Positions 1 through 13,050 of a stretch of 64,000 bases of DNA are shown here, piece by piece (the first letter of the stretch is position 1; each line of letters starts with the position of its first letter). The translations under genes and the position numbers were made by a program. The stretch comes from Lentimicrobium saccharophilum (GTDB taxonomy: Bacteria > Bacteroidota > Bacteroidia > Bacteroidales > Lentimicrobiaceae): contig NZ_DF968183.1 in assembly GCF_001192835.1 (NCBI RefSeq), positions 1 through 64,000 of the forward strand, read 5' to 3'. The notes under the pieces were generated by a model, which ran no database searches, was not told the origin of the DNA, and worked only from the letters and a program-made list of their open reading frames with translations.

Positions 1-21
1 TGATAACGTTTGATTTTGATG

Positions 22-95
22 TAGTCCCGCGCAGATTTGAACTGCGGACCCCTACATTATCAGTGTAGTGCTCTAACCAACTGAGCTACGGGACT
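22..95 (-). tRNA. tRNA-Ile (GAT)
   Basis: The reverse strand folds as a 74-nt cloverleaf. The acceptor arm AGTCCCG pairs with CGGGACT, A is the discriminator base, and the seven-base anticodon loop CTGATAA gives anticodon GAT. No CCA is encoded. It lies about 150 bases downstream of the 16S 3' end on the same strand, the usual place for tRNA-Ile in the 16S-23S spacer, so the rRNA operon (tRNA-Ala, 23S, 5S) should continue beyond base 1. Confidence 0.97.
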
Positions 96-243
96 ATGTT
101 TTTCAGTAGTTTCCTATTCCTGAGCTTTTTTTTCGGGATAGAGCCCTCACCCGTATCTTTCAAGGTGTATATTTAATAAATGAAGCATACGAATAAGCAG
201 CAAAGACATTCTTTATTGCTAAAGAAAGGAGTAAACCTTCTCT

Positions 244-1770
<1,527 letters not shown>

Positions 1771-1917
1771 AATGAAAAATTTAAATGTTCTCAAGATCTA
1801 CTCTCAGTTCATCTATTCACATAGTGAACCGCTTTGCTGCTTATTTTTCGTATTGCTCCATTAGTTCAAAGAACTCTCTTTCTGCCAAACAACAAACTTT
1901 ATTATCGTTTGGGGCTG

Positions 1918-1948
1918 CAAAATTACAAACTATTTTTAATCCTGCAAC
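1918..1948 (-). promoter_or_regulatory. rRNA operon promoter (Bacteroidota type)
   Basis: On the minus strand GTTG (1945-1948) is followed after 19 bases by TAATTTTG (1918-1925), a perfect TAnnTTTG -7 element. Transcription would begin near 1911, giving a 16S leader of about 140 nt. The rest of the 16S-amylase interval (1949-2211) shows no gene or other feature that I can support. Confidence 0.75.
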
Positions 1949-2211
1949 TCTTTTTAGAATTTTTTTTCAAAAAACTTTCCAACCTCGCTCTTCCCGCAGA
2001 ATTAACCGCTTTTAGCCTCAATTGGGATGGCAAAAGTACTGCCTTTTTTATTTCCTGCAAGGGGTTGCAAGGAAAAAAAATGCGGAGTTATCAACAACAC
2101 AGCCTAAACACCACACCGACAAAAAGATAGCAACTCAACTTTTTTTTAACAGTATCCCATTTGTGGCAACTTCAATGCCGGATTCCGGTATTTTGAGGGT
2201 TTGATAGCTAT

Positions 2212-2239
2212 AAAAAGGCCGGAGATAAGATCTCCGGCC
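2212..2239 (-). terminator. terminator of the GH13 amylase gene
   Basis: A perfect 10-bp stem, GGCCGGAGAT with ATCTCCGGCC, has a 3-nt loop and is followed on the minus strand by TTTTTATAG. It lies 28 bases after the amylase stop codon, which fits intrinsic termination of that gene. Confidence 0.85.
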
Positions 2240-2267
2240 ATAGTAATATGTCCTGCATGAAGACTGT

Positions 2268-5096
2268 TTATTGCAAAACAACCCTGAAAGATTTTGAAAA
2301 CGATGGCGTCCTTGCTGTTACTATATATATCCCCGGTTTAATATCTGCAGCGGCATTCCACTTTAACCGGTGTTCCCCGGCGCTGAGCCTTCCTGAGTAT
2401 ATTTGGCTGACGATTCTTCCCGACAGATCAGTAACACTGATCTCCATATCTGTATCTTCGAACAGGTAAAACGGAACTATTAACTGTCCTTCATTCAATG
2501 GATTAGGGTACGGGAAGTCAGCAATAACCACATTTGTTTCATCGGTTTCTCCGATACCAAGGCCTGTTTCCGGTTTGGTAAGGCGCACATTGGTATAAAG
2601 CCTGTATTCGCCTGCCCTGAGCTCAATGGCATCGGATACGGAGGTCACGGATAGGGAATCCCCTGTGAAATACTCGTACCATTTCCCCGTTTCCGGGAAA
2701 CCGGGAACCATTGATCCCGGATAAACATCAAAATTGCCAATTACCAACACCTTCATATCAGGGTGATTCAGTTGTATTTTTTTCTGATATCCGCTGAGCG
2801 CAAGGGTGAAATCGGTGGTGCTGAACACCTCGTGACTCTGTCGCAGTTTAATTAATGATGAGACAATGTTTTTAAGCGTCCTTCTCCGGTAATCCTGTGT
2901 GTAATTCCATTTTATAGGCTTTTCTCCTGTACGTCCGTTGAAATCGATGCTGATATCATAGCCCAACTCACCAAACTGCCAGAGCATTTTTGGCCCGGGA
3001 ATCATATAATGAAATACATTGGCCAGTTGAACACGTTGAAGGGCGATGGTTGTATCGCGTGTCCTGTATGCCGGATTTGCCACGCTGCCCTCTTTCAGGA
3101 TACGGTACATGATTCTTTCTTCGTCATGGCTTTCCATATATGAAATCAGATTAGGCTCATCCCATCCCCTGGCTTTGTATGAAGCCCAGTTGAAATTGTT
3201 GCTGGTGGAACTGCCTTTGGCGGCGTTGGCATATTCATCGCTCATTTTGCCCCAGATCATCATGCCATAATTGGCCAGCACCTTCTCCTCGGCATTTTCG
3301 GCAAAATGTTCCAGAATAACATAAGCATTTGGGTTGACAGACCAGATGGTGTCGGCGATTGCTTTCCAGATAGCTATTCGCGAAGCATCATAAAGTCCCC
3401 AGGCGGTAGTATTGTTCAGGGTGTTTTTTTGCGTAAACCCTTTTGAAAGATCAAACCGGTAGCCATCTATTTTATAGTTCTCGATCCAGAATTTCACTAC
3501 CCTGTTAACCAGTTCTTTAGTGTCAGGGCTCTCATGATTGAAATCGAATCCGACATTAAAATCATGCTTTGGTACCGGGTTGAACCAGGGATTATTTTCA
3601 GCAGGACGATTATTTGCTGCATCCCAATAGAGCATTACCATCGGAGAAGTCCCGAATGAATGGTTAAGCACCATATCCATAATCACGGCAATCCCCTGTT
3701 TGTGACATTCATCTATAAAGCGTCTGAGATCATTTTCCGGTCCATAGTATTTATCGGGGGCAAAATAGAAATTCGGGTTGTATCCCCAGCTGGAATTGCC
3801 TTCAAACTCGCTGAACGGCATTAATTCTATTGCGTTGATGCCCAGTCTTTTCAGGTAATCCAGCGTGTCAATAAGTGTTTGGTAATCGTGTTTGGCAACA
3901 AAATCCCTGACCAGTAGTTCATAAACTATAAGTTCAGATTTCGGAGGTGCCTGGAAGTTATCCACCTCCCACGTATATGGTGTTTTTGATGTTTGCAGCA
4001 CCGTAGCCACCCCTGTTGTTTTGGTTGCAGGATAACTCAGAATGCCCGGATAGGAAGTCTGGCTGATATACTTGTCATTCCAGGGATCGGATACTTTTTC
4101 TGCATATGGATCTCCGATCCTGATGTTCCCGTCGACCAGATACTGAAAAATATATTCTTTTCCCGCTTCAAGATTGTTTAAGGTAATCCAGTATCTTTTT
4201 TCATCAGGTGTGCGGAACAGGTATCCTTCGTCTTCAAATTCCCAATTGTTGAAATCTCCGATTACGAATACATGCTCTTTGAATGGGGCGTAGAGGCACA
4301 ATGTGACCGTCGAATCGTTGATGTAATTTATCCCGTCAATAATTCCACCTGGCAGTTCCTGTATGATCGCAGGTTGCCGGACATAAAAATAGAATGAATC
4401 AACAGCGGTTTCGAACTGATTTTTTGCCAGTATTTTAACATAGTTTTTCCCTGACTCCGGGGATATTATGGTATCAAGCAAATTATTTCCGGCAACTGAT
4501 TTTGTAAGGGATTCATTGATAAACAAAAACATGGAATCGGCTTCATTTGAAACAGATTCAATGATGATTTCCTCCCCGGGTTCCGATAGCAGTGCACTTG
4601 CGACCGGAAAGTTGAACCGTGTAAAAAGCCCGTCCGGATAGACTTCTGCAAATATGTCACCCCCTGTTTCTGTTTTCCCCTCGAGCCACTGGTTATTTAC
4701 CTTAACACCGCTTCTGAAAACAAATGCCAGCTGGAGGATGGTTTCCGAGGCCGGTACATTATAATACTGTCTGATGGAAGGGCCGATTGTGAGTTTGTAA
4801 AGATCATCACCGATTCTTTCGAGTAGGGTGGCAGGTGTGTTCTGCCCCCAGTTGGTTTTTACATATTTCCAGTCAGAAGGGCTTGAACTCAAATCAGTGA
4901 TTACCCCCGTATGGGCATATACCTCGCCGGTATAACCGGCCAGTCCCCCATTGCCAAGTGAAGCATTGAATATAACTTCCACCTCATCGACATCGGCCGG
5001 AAAGGCAGGGGTGGTAACGATCAGTTGTGCGTTTGCCGGAAATGTGAAGGCAATTATCCATAAGGTCAGCCAAAGGCCGGATTTAAAGTGCGCCAT
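2268..5096 (-). CDS. secreted GH13 alpha-amylase family protein with T9SS sorting tail
   Basis: This 942-aa protein should be an exported enzyme acting on alpha-glucans such as starch or glycogen. A signal peptide (about residues 1-24, ending ANAQ) is followed by N-terminal beta domains, including a CBM48-like early-set segment near residues 250-340. A GH13 catalytic barrel starts near residue 385. All four GH13 signatures are visible: DMVLNH (about 472), DGYRFDLSK with predicted nucleophile Asp549, ILEHF with predicted acid/base Glu596, and SHDE with Asp658. The last 75 or so residues are a Por-type sorting tail (PNPLNEG..., DLSGRIV, PGIYIV), so secretion through the T9SS and surface attachment or release is expected. 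It is monocistronic, with a promoter at 5145 and a terminator at 2212. Exact specificity (alpha-amylase, pullulanase or neopullulanase-like) cannot be decided. Confidence 0.93.
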   Translation of the reverse strand: MAHFKSGLWLTLWIIAFTFPANAQLIVTTPAFPADVDEVEVIFNASLGNGGLAGYTGEVYAHTGVITDLSSSPSDWKYVKTNWGQNTPATLLERIGDDLYKLTIGPSIRQYYNVPASETILQLAFVFRSGVKVNNQWLEGKTETGGDIFAEVYPDGLFTRFNFPVASALLSEPGEEIIIESVSNEADSMFLFINESLTKSVAGNNLLDTIISPESGKNYVKILAKNQFETAVDSFYFYVRQPAIIQELPGGIIDGINYINDSTVTLCLYAPFKEHVFVIGDFNNWEFEDEGYLFRTPDEKRYWITLNNLEAGKEYIFQYLVDGNIRIGDPYAEKVSDPWNDKYISQTSYPGILSYPATKTTGVATVLQTSKTPYTWEVDNFQAPPKSELIVYELLVRDFVAKHDYQTLIDTLDYLKRLGINAIELMPFSEFEGNSSWGYNPNFYFAPDKYYGPENDLRRFIDECHKQGIAVIMDMVLNHSFGTSPMVMLYWDAANNRPAENNPWFNPVPKHDFNVGFDFNHESPDTKELVNRVVKFWIENYKIDGYRFDLSKGFTQKNTLNNTTAWGLYDASRIAIWKAIADTIWSVNPNAYVILEHFAENAEEKVLANYGMMIWGKMSDEYANAAKGSSTSNNFNWASYKARGWDEPNLISYMESHDEERIMYRILKEGSVANPAYRTRDTTIALQRVQLANVFHYMIPGPKMLWQFGELGYDISIDFNGRTGEKPIKWNYTQDYRRRTLKNIVSSLIKLRQSHEVFSTTDFTLALSGYQKKIQLNHPDMKVLVIGNFDVYPGSMVPGFPETGKWYEYFTGDSLSVTSVSDAIELRAGEYRLYTNVRLTKPETGLGIGETDETNVVIADFPYPNPLNEGQLIVPFYLFEDTDMEISVTDLSGRIVSQIYSGRLSAGEHRLKWNAAADIKPGIYIVTARTPSFSKSFRVVLQ

Positions 5097-5144
5097 TTTT
5101 GAAAGATTTATTAATTCAGAAAAGGTTCTGAAATATTAATAGTA

Positions 5145-5152
5145 CAAAAATA
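5145..5152 (-). promoter_or_regulatory. -7 element for the amylase gene
   Basis: TATTTTTG on the minus strand matches TAnnTTTG and lies 48 bases before the start codon. The -33 region is weak, so this is a candidate only. Confidence 0.45.
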
Positions 5153-5262
5153 GCACTATTTTCATTGTCAGAGGAAAAACAAAAGTGACAGGATCCCGAT
5201 TGTCTGTTTACAATCGGTTGAAATGCAGCACTGATCTTGATATAGCCAGGCATTTTTGCCGG

Positions 5263-7071
5263 CTAATTGCTAATAATGCTTTCCAGAGTGACATTATTTG
5301 AAGGCACAGGCAAAATAACCGTGAAGGTAGTGCCCTTCCCGGGCTGGCTGTTAACTTCTATGCTTCCATTGTTATTATGAATCATTTCCCTGCAAAGCAT
5401 CAGCCCCAATCCGCTTCCGGTTTCTCCGTTAGTGCCGGGCCGGGAATCATTTATACCTCCTGCAAAAAGTTTTTTTAAATCTTTTTCTTCAATTCCGATG
5501 CCTTCGTCGGTAAAAAGTATTTGTGCCCCTTCATCCAGTTTTACATAGGTAATGGTTATTTTCCCACCCTGCCGGGAGAATTTTATGGCATTCGACAATA
5601 AGTTCCGGAAAGCGACAGTGACCATTTTCTCATCCGCGTAAATCCGGGCGTCTTCAGCGATGTTGGTGATAAACCCGAGTTGCTTTGCAGCGGCTGATAA
5701 GCGAAGGCTTTGGATGATACTGTCTATTAAGGGATATAAATGCAAATTCCGGAAATTTACAACTACGTTTTCCCTCTGTCCGTTGGCCCAGTTTAACAGA
5801 TCCTGCAGCGTTTTCATTCCATTTTCAGAAGCATGTGACATATCATCCAGCAGGGACAGAATATCCTCTTTGGAAAAATCATCAATACCTTCCTTTAATA
5901 TATGCGAGAGACTAATAATCTGGTGAAAGGGAGTTTTGAGATCGTGACCGATGATCGACATAATCTTATCCTTTTGACTATTAATTGCCAAAAGCCTTTT
6001 GTGTGACATGGTTAATTCTTCATTAAGCCTGGATGTTTGTATTTCAAGTCTTTTTTTTGCGCTTATATTTCTGATCATCAACAGGTTAGCCTGAAAGGAG
6101 CCCCGGTCATCCAATATTCTGATTATCTTGATGTTATACCATTCATTGTCTGAGGTATTGGTTAATATTTCTTTATCCTCTCTGTCATTCTCAAGATGAG
6201 AAAAGCAAGCATCATGCAGCCATCCAACCTTTCTGAGGTCGCTGTAAAAATATTTCGAACCTAATTGCAGCAATTCTGAAGCGGCCGGATTATGGTAAAT
6301 AATTTTCAGATCACTATCTACCAATAGTATAGCATCATTTAAAATTTCTGTCAGCCTCCTTCTTGCAAACGGGGCAATGTCAAACATTCGGTATCTGGTA
6401 ATGCCGAAAAGAAGGACCATGCCGGAAATACTGAAGCTTAAAATGGTAATATTCAGTCCTTCAAGCGGAGTGTGACCGGTAGCATAAATCAGGGCGGCAG
6501 TAAACGGGAAAATGCAGGCGATGATGATGGACCATGCCTGTCTTTTAAATGTTGCGGGCAAATCCGGAAGTGCTTTGATAATCAGAATCTGAGCAAACAG
6601 GACAAGTGCCAGCGAGTAGGCCATGCCAGCGTAGAACACCGGACCATGATGGTAAGTGAGGATATTGTTTCCAGCCTCACTCCAGGTGAACCTGATCCAC
6701 GTAAGATAATGTAATTCATTGATTGCCGTGAGAATTAAGACAAAAAAAGGGATCAGCCAGAATAACCAATACTTTTTAGTCAGCCAATGGTTTCTTATTT
6801 CGGCTATTCCTATGGCATAGCGCAGAAAAAAAACCGGTGACGTCATTGCGCCAATGTACTCAAGTTTTGACCAGAAAACCTTGGCATGGATGGTTATTGA
6901 GGCTGATTCAAGCGTCGACATCAGAGACCATTCAGCAATCATAAGCATCAGCAGGGTGAAATAGATCTGATGATTAGAATATCCTTTCAGATGACTATAA
7001 ATTGCAATTCCTCCGGAGCTGATGAACGTTCCAAGCAGTATCCAGGAGATGATTGTAAAATTAAGTTCCAT
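5263..7071 (-). CDS. membrane sensor histidine kinase (7TM-type sensor, PAS, HisKA, HATPase)
   Basis: This 602-aa two-component sensor kinase has about seven hydrophobic segments in residues 1-230, in the style of the 7TMR-HisK sensor. A PAS-like region follows (about 235-345, NDAILLVDSDLKIIYHNPAA). A short coiled linker leads to a HisKA domain with phospho-acceptor His376 in IGHDLKTPFHQ. The C-terminal HATPase_c domain carries N (NLLSNAIKF), G1 (DEGIGI) and G2 (GSGLGLML) boxes. It should autophosphorylate and pass phosphate to a response regulator, but none lies beside it, so it is an orphan here. The signal is unknown. It is transcribed alone; the next gene downstream has its own promoter. 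Confidence 0.92.
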   Translation of the reverse strand: MELNFTIISWILLGTFISSGGIAIYSHLKGYSNHQIYFTLLMLMIAEWSLMSTLESASITIHAKVFWSKLEYIGAMTSPVFFLRYAIGIAEIRNHWLTKKYWLFWLIPFFVLILTAINELHYLTWIRFTWSEAGNNILTYHHGPVFYAGMAYSLALVLFAQILIIKALPDLPATFKRQAWSIIIACIFPFTAALIYATGHTPLEGLNITILSFSISGMVLLFGITRYRMFDIAPFARRRLTEILNDAILLVDSDLKIIYHNPAASELLQLGSKYFYSDLRKVGWLHDACFSHLENDREDKEILTNTSDNEWYNIKIIRILDDRGSFQANLLMIRNISAKKRLEIQTSRLNEELTMSHKRLLAINSQKDKIMSIIGHDLKTPFHQIISLSHILKEGIDDFSKEDILSLLDDMSHASENGMKTLQDLLNWANGQRENVVVNFRNLHLYPLIDSIIQSLRLSAAAKQLGFITNIAEDARIYADEKMVTVAFRNLLSNAIKFSRQGGKITITYVKLDEGAQILFTDEGIGIEEKDLKKLFAGGINDSRPGTNGETGSGLGLMLCREMIHNNNGSIEVNSQPGKGTTFTVILPVPSNNVTLESIISN

Positions 7072-7109
7072 TTTTAATCCGGGTGGTAATTTTTTTTACT
7101 ATTTGTTTT

Positions 7110-7117
7110 CAAACGTA
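7110..7117 (-). promoter_or_regulatory. candidate -7 element for the histidine kinase
   Basis: TACGTTTG on the minus strand matches TAnnTTTG, 38 bases before the kinase start. No clear -33 element is seen. This is one end of the 431-bp divergent interval 7072-7502, whose other end holds the stress-protein promoter. Confidence 0.35.
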
Positions 7118-7435
7118 AAAATTGAAATTTCCGTACAGGTTTTATCTCAAAATCCGGGCATTGTAACCGGCAAAATGAAAATTTGTTAAAGTTTATGCCA
7201 ATTCAGGAATAATGATGGGTGCACGCGATAATTGCTGATTAGGGAAAGCCGGGTTGGACTGCAATATGCCGGGTATTTATTGCAATGCATGTTTTTACCA
7301 TACCTCCATATGTAGATATTGCCGGTAAGTCTGTAACTGTAAATAAAATTTACATTGACGATAACGGAATGGCCCGGTTTCTTTGCCGGATCAATAATAA
7401 TTTGTTGAGAACAGTGGATTTAAACAAAAATCATT

Positions 7436-7443
7436 TATTTTTG
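7436..7443 (+). promoter_or_regulatory. candidate -7 element for the universal stress protein gene
   Basis: TATTTTTG matches TAnnTTTG and would start a transcript near 7450, giving a leader of about 50 nt. The -33 region is poor. The short open frame that crosses this site (7285-7515) is therefore unlikely to be a gene. Confidence 0.4.
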
Positions 7444-7502
7444 TCACTAGGTAATAGTTCCGGAGGATTTTTCCAAATTTATAAAAACAAACGACGAAGA
7501 AA

Positions 7503-8345
7503 ATGGATACAATGATGAATGACATTATCCTGGTTCCGACTGATTTTTCAGAGGTTTGCCTGAATGCTGCTTACCAGGCTGCGGATGCTGCCAGGCTTTT
7601 GAACCACAAGGTGGTTTTACTGCATGTCATTAATAACGAAACCAGGGCTTATCTGAAGAATGAGAATCTGGCTCCGGAATCAATTGATGACAAGCTCAGG
7701 GAGATTGCATCTCTGCTGAAATCAAAGTATCAGGTAGAAGTAGAAACTATGACGCGCGAGGGAAGTATTTTTACTGAGATCGGTGAAGTAGTCAAGGATA
7801 TGGGAATCGGGCTTGTTTATCTTGGAACCCATGGCAAAGTAGGTTTACAGCACCTGACAGGTAGTTATGCCCTTAAAGTCGTGACATCCTCGGCTGCACC
7901 AACCATTGTCGTTCAGAAAAGACAGTTTGAAGGCGGGTTTAAGAGCATTGTTTTGCCAATAACCAGCGAAGCCGGTCCGCTTGAAAAGACGCGTTGGGCG
8001 GTCTACATCGCGAAAAAATTCAATGCTACAATCCACATTTATCTGGTAGGGGAAGCCGATGATTCGGTTTACAATGCAGCGAAACAGATATCAGGGTATT
8101 TTGCAAAGAACAATGTATCTTATACCGAAAAGACATCCGAAAAGAGTTCGAATTTTTCGAAACAGGTAATAGATTATGCCACATCTATCAATGCTGACCT
8201 TATCATGATCATGACCAATCCTGAAAAAGGGTTCAGTACATTTTTGCTCGGCAGCTATGATGAAGATATTATTTTCAACTCTTCACAGATTCCTGTTATG
8301 TGCATTAATCCAAGAAAATTTAATTACGAAATACTCGGACTTTAG
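7503..8345 (+). CDS. tandem-domain universal stress protein
   Basis: This 280-aa cytoplasmic protein is made of two UspA-like domains (about residues 5-145 and 155-272). Domain 1 opens with ILVPTDFSEVCLNAA and holds the ATP-binding-loop-like GTHGKVGLQHLTGS, so nucleotide binding is plausible there. Domain 2 keeps the fold pattern (SIVLPIT, ADLIMIMTNPEKG, LLGS) but its loop is degenerate. Family members bind ATP or AMP and support survival under stress; the specific role is unknown. The start at 7503 is used, although in-frame ATGs at 7512 and 7515 are possible and no Shine-Dalgarno site helps decide. It is monocistronic and ends at a strong hairpin (8353-8400). Confidence 0.9.
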   Translation: MDTMMNDIILVPTDFSEVCLNAAYQAADAARLLNHKVVLLHVINNETRAYLKNENLAPESIDDKLREIASLLKSKYQVEVETMTREGSIFTEIGEVVKDMGIGLVYLGTHGKVGLQHLTGSYALKVVTSSAAPTIVVQKRQFEGGFKSIVLPITSEAGPLEKTRWAVYIAKKFNATIHIYLVGEADDSVYNAAKQISGYFAKNNVSYTEKTSEKSSNFSKQVIDYATSINADLIMIMTNPEKGFSTFLLGSYDEDIIFNSSQIPVMCINPRKFNYEILGL

Positions 8346-8352
8346 CAGGGGG

Positions 8353-8400
8353 TATTTACAAAAAAAGCTCCAGCCCCGGCCGGAGCTTTTTTTGTAAATA
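8353..8400. terminator. perfect 19-bp inverted-repeat terminator, usable in both directions
   Basis: TATTTACAAAAAAAGCTCC (8353-8371) is repeated exactly in reverse complement at 8382-8400, around a 10-nt loop. Each orientation gives a GC-containing stem flanked by A7 and T7. It starts 8 bases after the stress-protein stop codon. Confidence 0.9.
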
Positions 8401-8453
8401 CAATGCCCGCAGCTTGTCTGAATCTGCCAAATGCTCAACCCGCCGGATCTGAT

Positions 8454-9068
8454 ATGAACCTGATAAACCTCACCGACTTCATCATCGAAAAAATGAAGCG
8501 GGAATTGCCCCCGACCATTGTTTACCACAGTCCGGACCATACACTCGATGTGCATGATGCCGCCATTAGGCTTGCTGCTATGGAAGGTCTCGATGAGCAC
8601 CATACAAAACTTATCAGGGCCGCAGCCTTGCTCCACGATGCCGGAATCACGGTAAGTTTCAGGGATCATGAGGATTATTCGGCAGCCATTGCCCAGGAGT
8701 ATCTGCCTTCATTCGGGTTTAATGAAGATGAGATCAGGGAAGTGAAATCAATGATTATGGCTACTAAGTTACCGCAACTGGCAACCAGCCTGGCCGAAAA
8801 GATCCTATGTGATGCGGACCTCGATTATCTTGGCAGACCTGATTTTTTTGTTATCGGACAAAAACTCAGACTTGAATGGGAATTGTCAGGCAATAAGATA
8901 GATCTTTGTGAATGGTATATCATTCAAATGGACTTTCTGAGGAATCATACTTATTTTACAGCCTCTGCAGCCAATCTCAGGAACGAGCGGAAATGGCAGA
9001 ACCTGAAGGAAATTGAGCAACTGTGCACTTCAGGGTGCAAACAAAATAGTGTAAAGGTCAATTCATAA
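8454..9068 (+). CDS. HD-domain metal-dependent phosphohydrolase
   Basis: This 204-aa protein has an HD domain starting near residue 28. The metal-binding pattern is visible: His in YHSPDHT, the HD pair in AAALLHDAG, and a later Asp in LCDADLDYLG. HD proteins hydrolyse phosphoester bonds, often in nucleotides; the substrate here is not predictable. An upstream ATG at 8403 keeps the frame but touches the terminator hairpin, and the homologous part begins only after Met18, so the ATG at 8454 is chosen. It precedes ligA by 52 bases and may be cotranscribed with it. Confidence 0.82.
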   Translation: MNLINLTDFIIEKMKRELPPTIVYHSPDHTLDVHDAAIRLAAMEGLDEHHTKLIRAAALLHDAGITVSFRDHEDYSAAIAQEYLPSFGFNEDEIREVKSMIMATKLPQLATSLAEKILCDADLDYLGRPDFFVIGQKLRLEWELSGNKIDLCEWYIIQMDFLRNHTYFTASAANLRNERKWQNLKEIEQLCTSGCKQNSVKVNS

Positions 9069-9090
9069 TTTCTACGGATTTCATTTCTAA

Positions 9091-11166
<2,076 letters not shown>

Positions 11167-11182
11167 TACTGCCTATTGCGAA

Positions 11183-11212
11183 AAAATAAAGGCCTCCCGG
11201 AGCCGGGAAGCC
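11183..11212 (-). terminator. terminator between ligA and the GIN operon
   Basis: GGCCTCCCGG (11191-11200) and CCGGGAAGCC (11203-11212) form a stem with two internal mismatches. The T-rich tail TTTATTTTTT follows on the minus strand, so it mainly ends the minus-strand operon, but the hairpin also lies 24 bases after ligA. Confidence 0.7.
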
Positions 11213-11238
11213 TATAATGCCCTGACAGATTGTTGATT

Positions 11239-11952
11239 TTAACCTTTACGGATCTTACTGGCTCCGCTCATGTCAGTATCGACCTCCCGGGGGTTTCCGT
11301 AATAACTTACATTACAGGCCCCGCTTCCGTCAACTTTTAATGATCCGGTCACATAAACCTTCGAAGTGGAAGCCCCGCTGCAATCCAGCGTGCAGTTTAC
11401 TGTTTTTAATTCTTCAGCATCAATTTTTGAAGCACCGCTCAGGTCGGCCTCAAATGCTGACACATCTCCTGCCAACGTGATATCGGAAGCGCCGCTTGCT
11501 TCACATTTTAGCCTGTTGGCCGAAAGGGTAAGATTTACTTTGGTTGCACCGGAGCATTCTATCTCAAGGTCCTGGAATTTCATCGTATTGGTTCCCGAAA
11601 TTTTAACCGCTCCGCTAAGGTCTATCTCTTCAAGATTGATAAACGAAATGTATGCCGTCGGGGAATCCTTTCCGGTAATCCTCGTGTTGTTTTCCAGTCT
11701 GAGTATCAGCTTGTCGCCTTTAACTTCTGAAATGACTTTTTCCAGCAGCTCTTCACTGGCTTCCAGCGACAGGGATGCTGAACTTCCCTGGGTCAGGATT
11801 ACATTAAATGCACCGCTGACTTCTATTTTTGTGAAATTCCCGACTTTGCGATCCTGTTTTTCAGCCTTAACTGTTAAGGTAATGGTCATCGCAAGAACAA
11901 TGAGCATGATGACCTGAAAGGCCAGATTTTTCTTTGCAGTGATGGTTTTCAT
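11239..11952 (-). CDS. GIN (DUF2807) domain exported protein
   Basis: This 237-aa protein has an N-terminal hydrophobic segment (residues 13-29) acting as a signal peptide or anchor. The rest is a DUF2807/GIN beta-helix: repeated turns carry the pattern SGA or SGAS about every 20 residues (LSGAVKI, CSGATKV, ASGASDI, LSGASKI, CSGASTS, GSGACNV, MSGASKI). Such right-handed beta-helix proteins are found at the Bacteroidota cell surface; their molecular role is not established. It is the last gene of the ECF sigma operon, 42 bases after the DUF4097-like gene. The short distances imply coexpression. Confidence 0.85.
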   Translation of the reverse strand: MKTITAKKNLAFQVIMLIVLAMTITLTVKAEKQDRKVGNFTKIEVSGAFNVILTQGSSASLSLEASEELLEKVISEVKGDKLILRLENNTRITGKDSPTAYISFINLEEIDLSGAVKISGTNTMKFQDLEIECSGATKVNLTLSANRLKCEASGASDITLAGDVSAFEADLSGASKIDAEELKTVNCTLDCSGASTSKVYVTGSLKVDGSGACNVSYYGNPREVDTDMSGASKIRKG

Positions 11953-11994
11953 GGTTTTGTGATTTTAGAGAATACAGTTGTTTGAGGATTATTT

Positions 11995-13050
11995 TTATTG
12001 AAAGAGTTTTGCATCGCTGTTTCTGCCTTTGATACTTACCCTGGCTGAGGGACTTTTCTCAGTTCCGACGGTTCCGCTGTAAAGACTTGAAGTCATGGAT
12101 TTTTCGGTGACCGAAATGGCAGATTTCTTTGGATAATGGCATTCTCCGAAACTCATATCGGCGTTCAAACGATAGGAAGCAGCCGGGTCAATTCCCAGGT
12201 TAATGCTGTTGAATGAAGCATCCAGGCTGATGTTTGAGAACGACGGGTGTACGCTGTTCACATCAAGTCCGCCATATTGTAATGAAAGTTCAAGGCGGTT
12301 GATCAACGCGTCAACCTTTATCGCGGTAAACTTTGCAGATCCTTCCATGCCTGAAATCTTCTCAATGCTGAAATTGTCATATTGTGAATCAATCCTGATT
12401 CCTGTAATTGTTTTTACATTGATGGTGGAAAACTTTGAATCCATATCAATGAAATCTGCCGTGCCCAGATTTATGGTGCTGTAATGCAGATCCAATCTGC
12501 CTTTGCCAAGTGACTCAATCTTTCCTGTGCTGAACTTCAGGATAATTTCATAGTCAGGATTTGTGAACTTCTTCAGCGTGAGGTTGCCGTATTCAACCGC
12601 AAGCCGCGCAGGTGCCGTGGTTGCATCCGTGTAAAGGCTGCCGAACCGGCTTTCGATGTCAAGCCTTGTCGATTCCGGCATCATGATGGTGTAATCAACC
12701 GAGAATGAGACTGATTTGTTGCCGGAACTGATACTGCCGGTTTCTGTTTTAATTTCGACCAGTGAAGCAGATCCTGAAATGACCGGCCTTATCTGGTCAA
12801 GTATGCGCTGGGCGTCTTTCTCATTCCGTGTATCCACCCGGATTTCAACATCCACGCTGATCTCGTTCTTGTCCCACACGGTGCAGCTGACCTTCCCGAA
12901 ACTGGATTCAACCTTCAGTAAAACATCACTGTTGACCTTAAACTGTTTACTGATGTTTTTAGTTCTTGTTTCCTGCTGAGCCAGACCAAATAACGATGCA
13001 GCCAGAAAGGAAATGATGAGCAATGCCGTTTTAGCAAAACCTGGTTTCAT
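11995..13050 (-). CDS. exported DUF4097-like beta-repeat protein
   Basis: This 351-aa protein has a clear signal peptide (residues 1-24, ending LAQQ). The body is built of repeating beta strands (KVESSFGKVSC, DIESRFGSLYTD, AVEYGNLTLKK, DSKFSTINVKT, DSQYDNFSIEK), as in the DUF4097 adhesin-like fold. It probably sits in the periplasm or at the surface. It is the third gene of the operon and overlaps the preceding gene by 20 bases, which suggests translational coupling. No enzymatic motif is visible. The family call rests on the repeat pattern and gene neighbourhood rather than on one diagnostic motif. Confidence 0.72.
   Translation of the reverse strand: MKPGFAKTALLIISFLAASLFGLAQQETRTKNISKQFKVNSDVLLKVESSFGKVSCTVWDKNEISVDVEIRVDTRNEKDAQRILDQIRPVISGSASLVEIKTETGSISSGNKSVSFSVDYTIMMPESTRLDIESRFGSLYTDATTAPARLAVEYGNLTLKKFTNPDYEIILKFSTGKIESLGKGRLDLHYSTINLGTADFIDMDSKFSTINVKTITGIRIDSQYDNFSIEKISGMEGSAKFTAIKVDALINRLELSLQYGGLDVNSVHPSFSNISLDASFNSINLGIDPAASYRLNADMSFGECHYPKKSAISVTEKSMTSSLYSGTVGTEKSPSARVSIKGRNSDAKLFQ

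Noticed and set aside
7285-7515. A 76-codon open frame on the + strand before the universal stress protein gene
   Set aside because: The predicted promoter of the stress gene lies inside it, the frame overlaps that gene's start in another frame, and the product shows no family feature.
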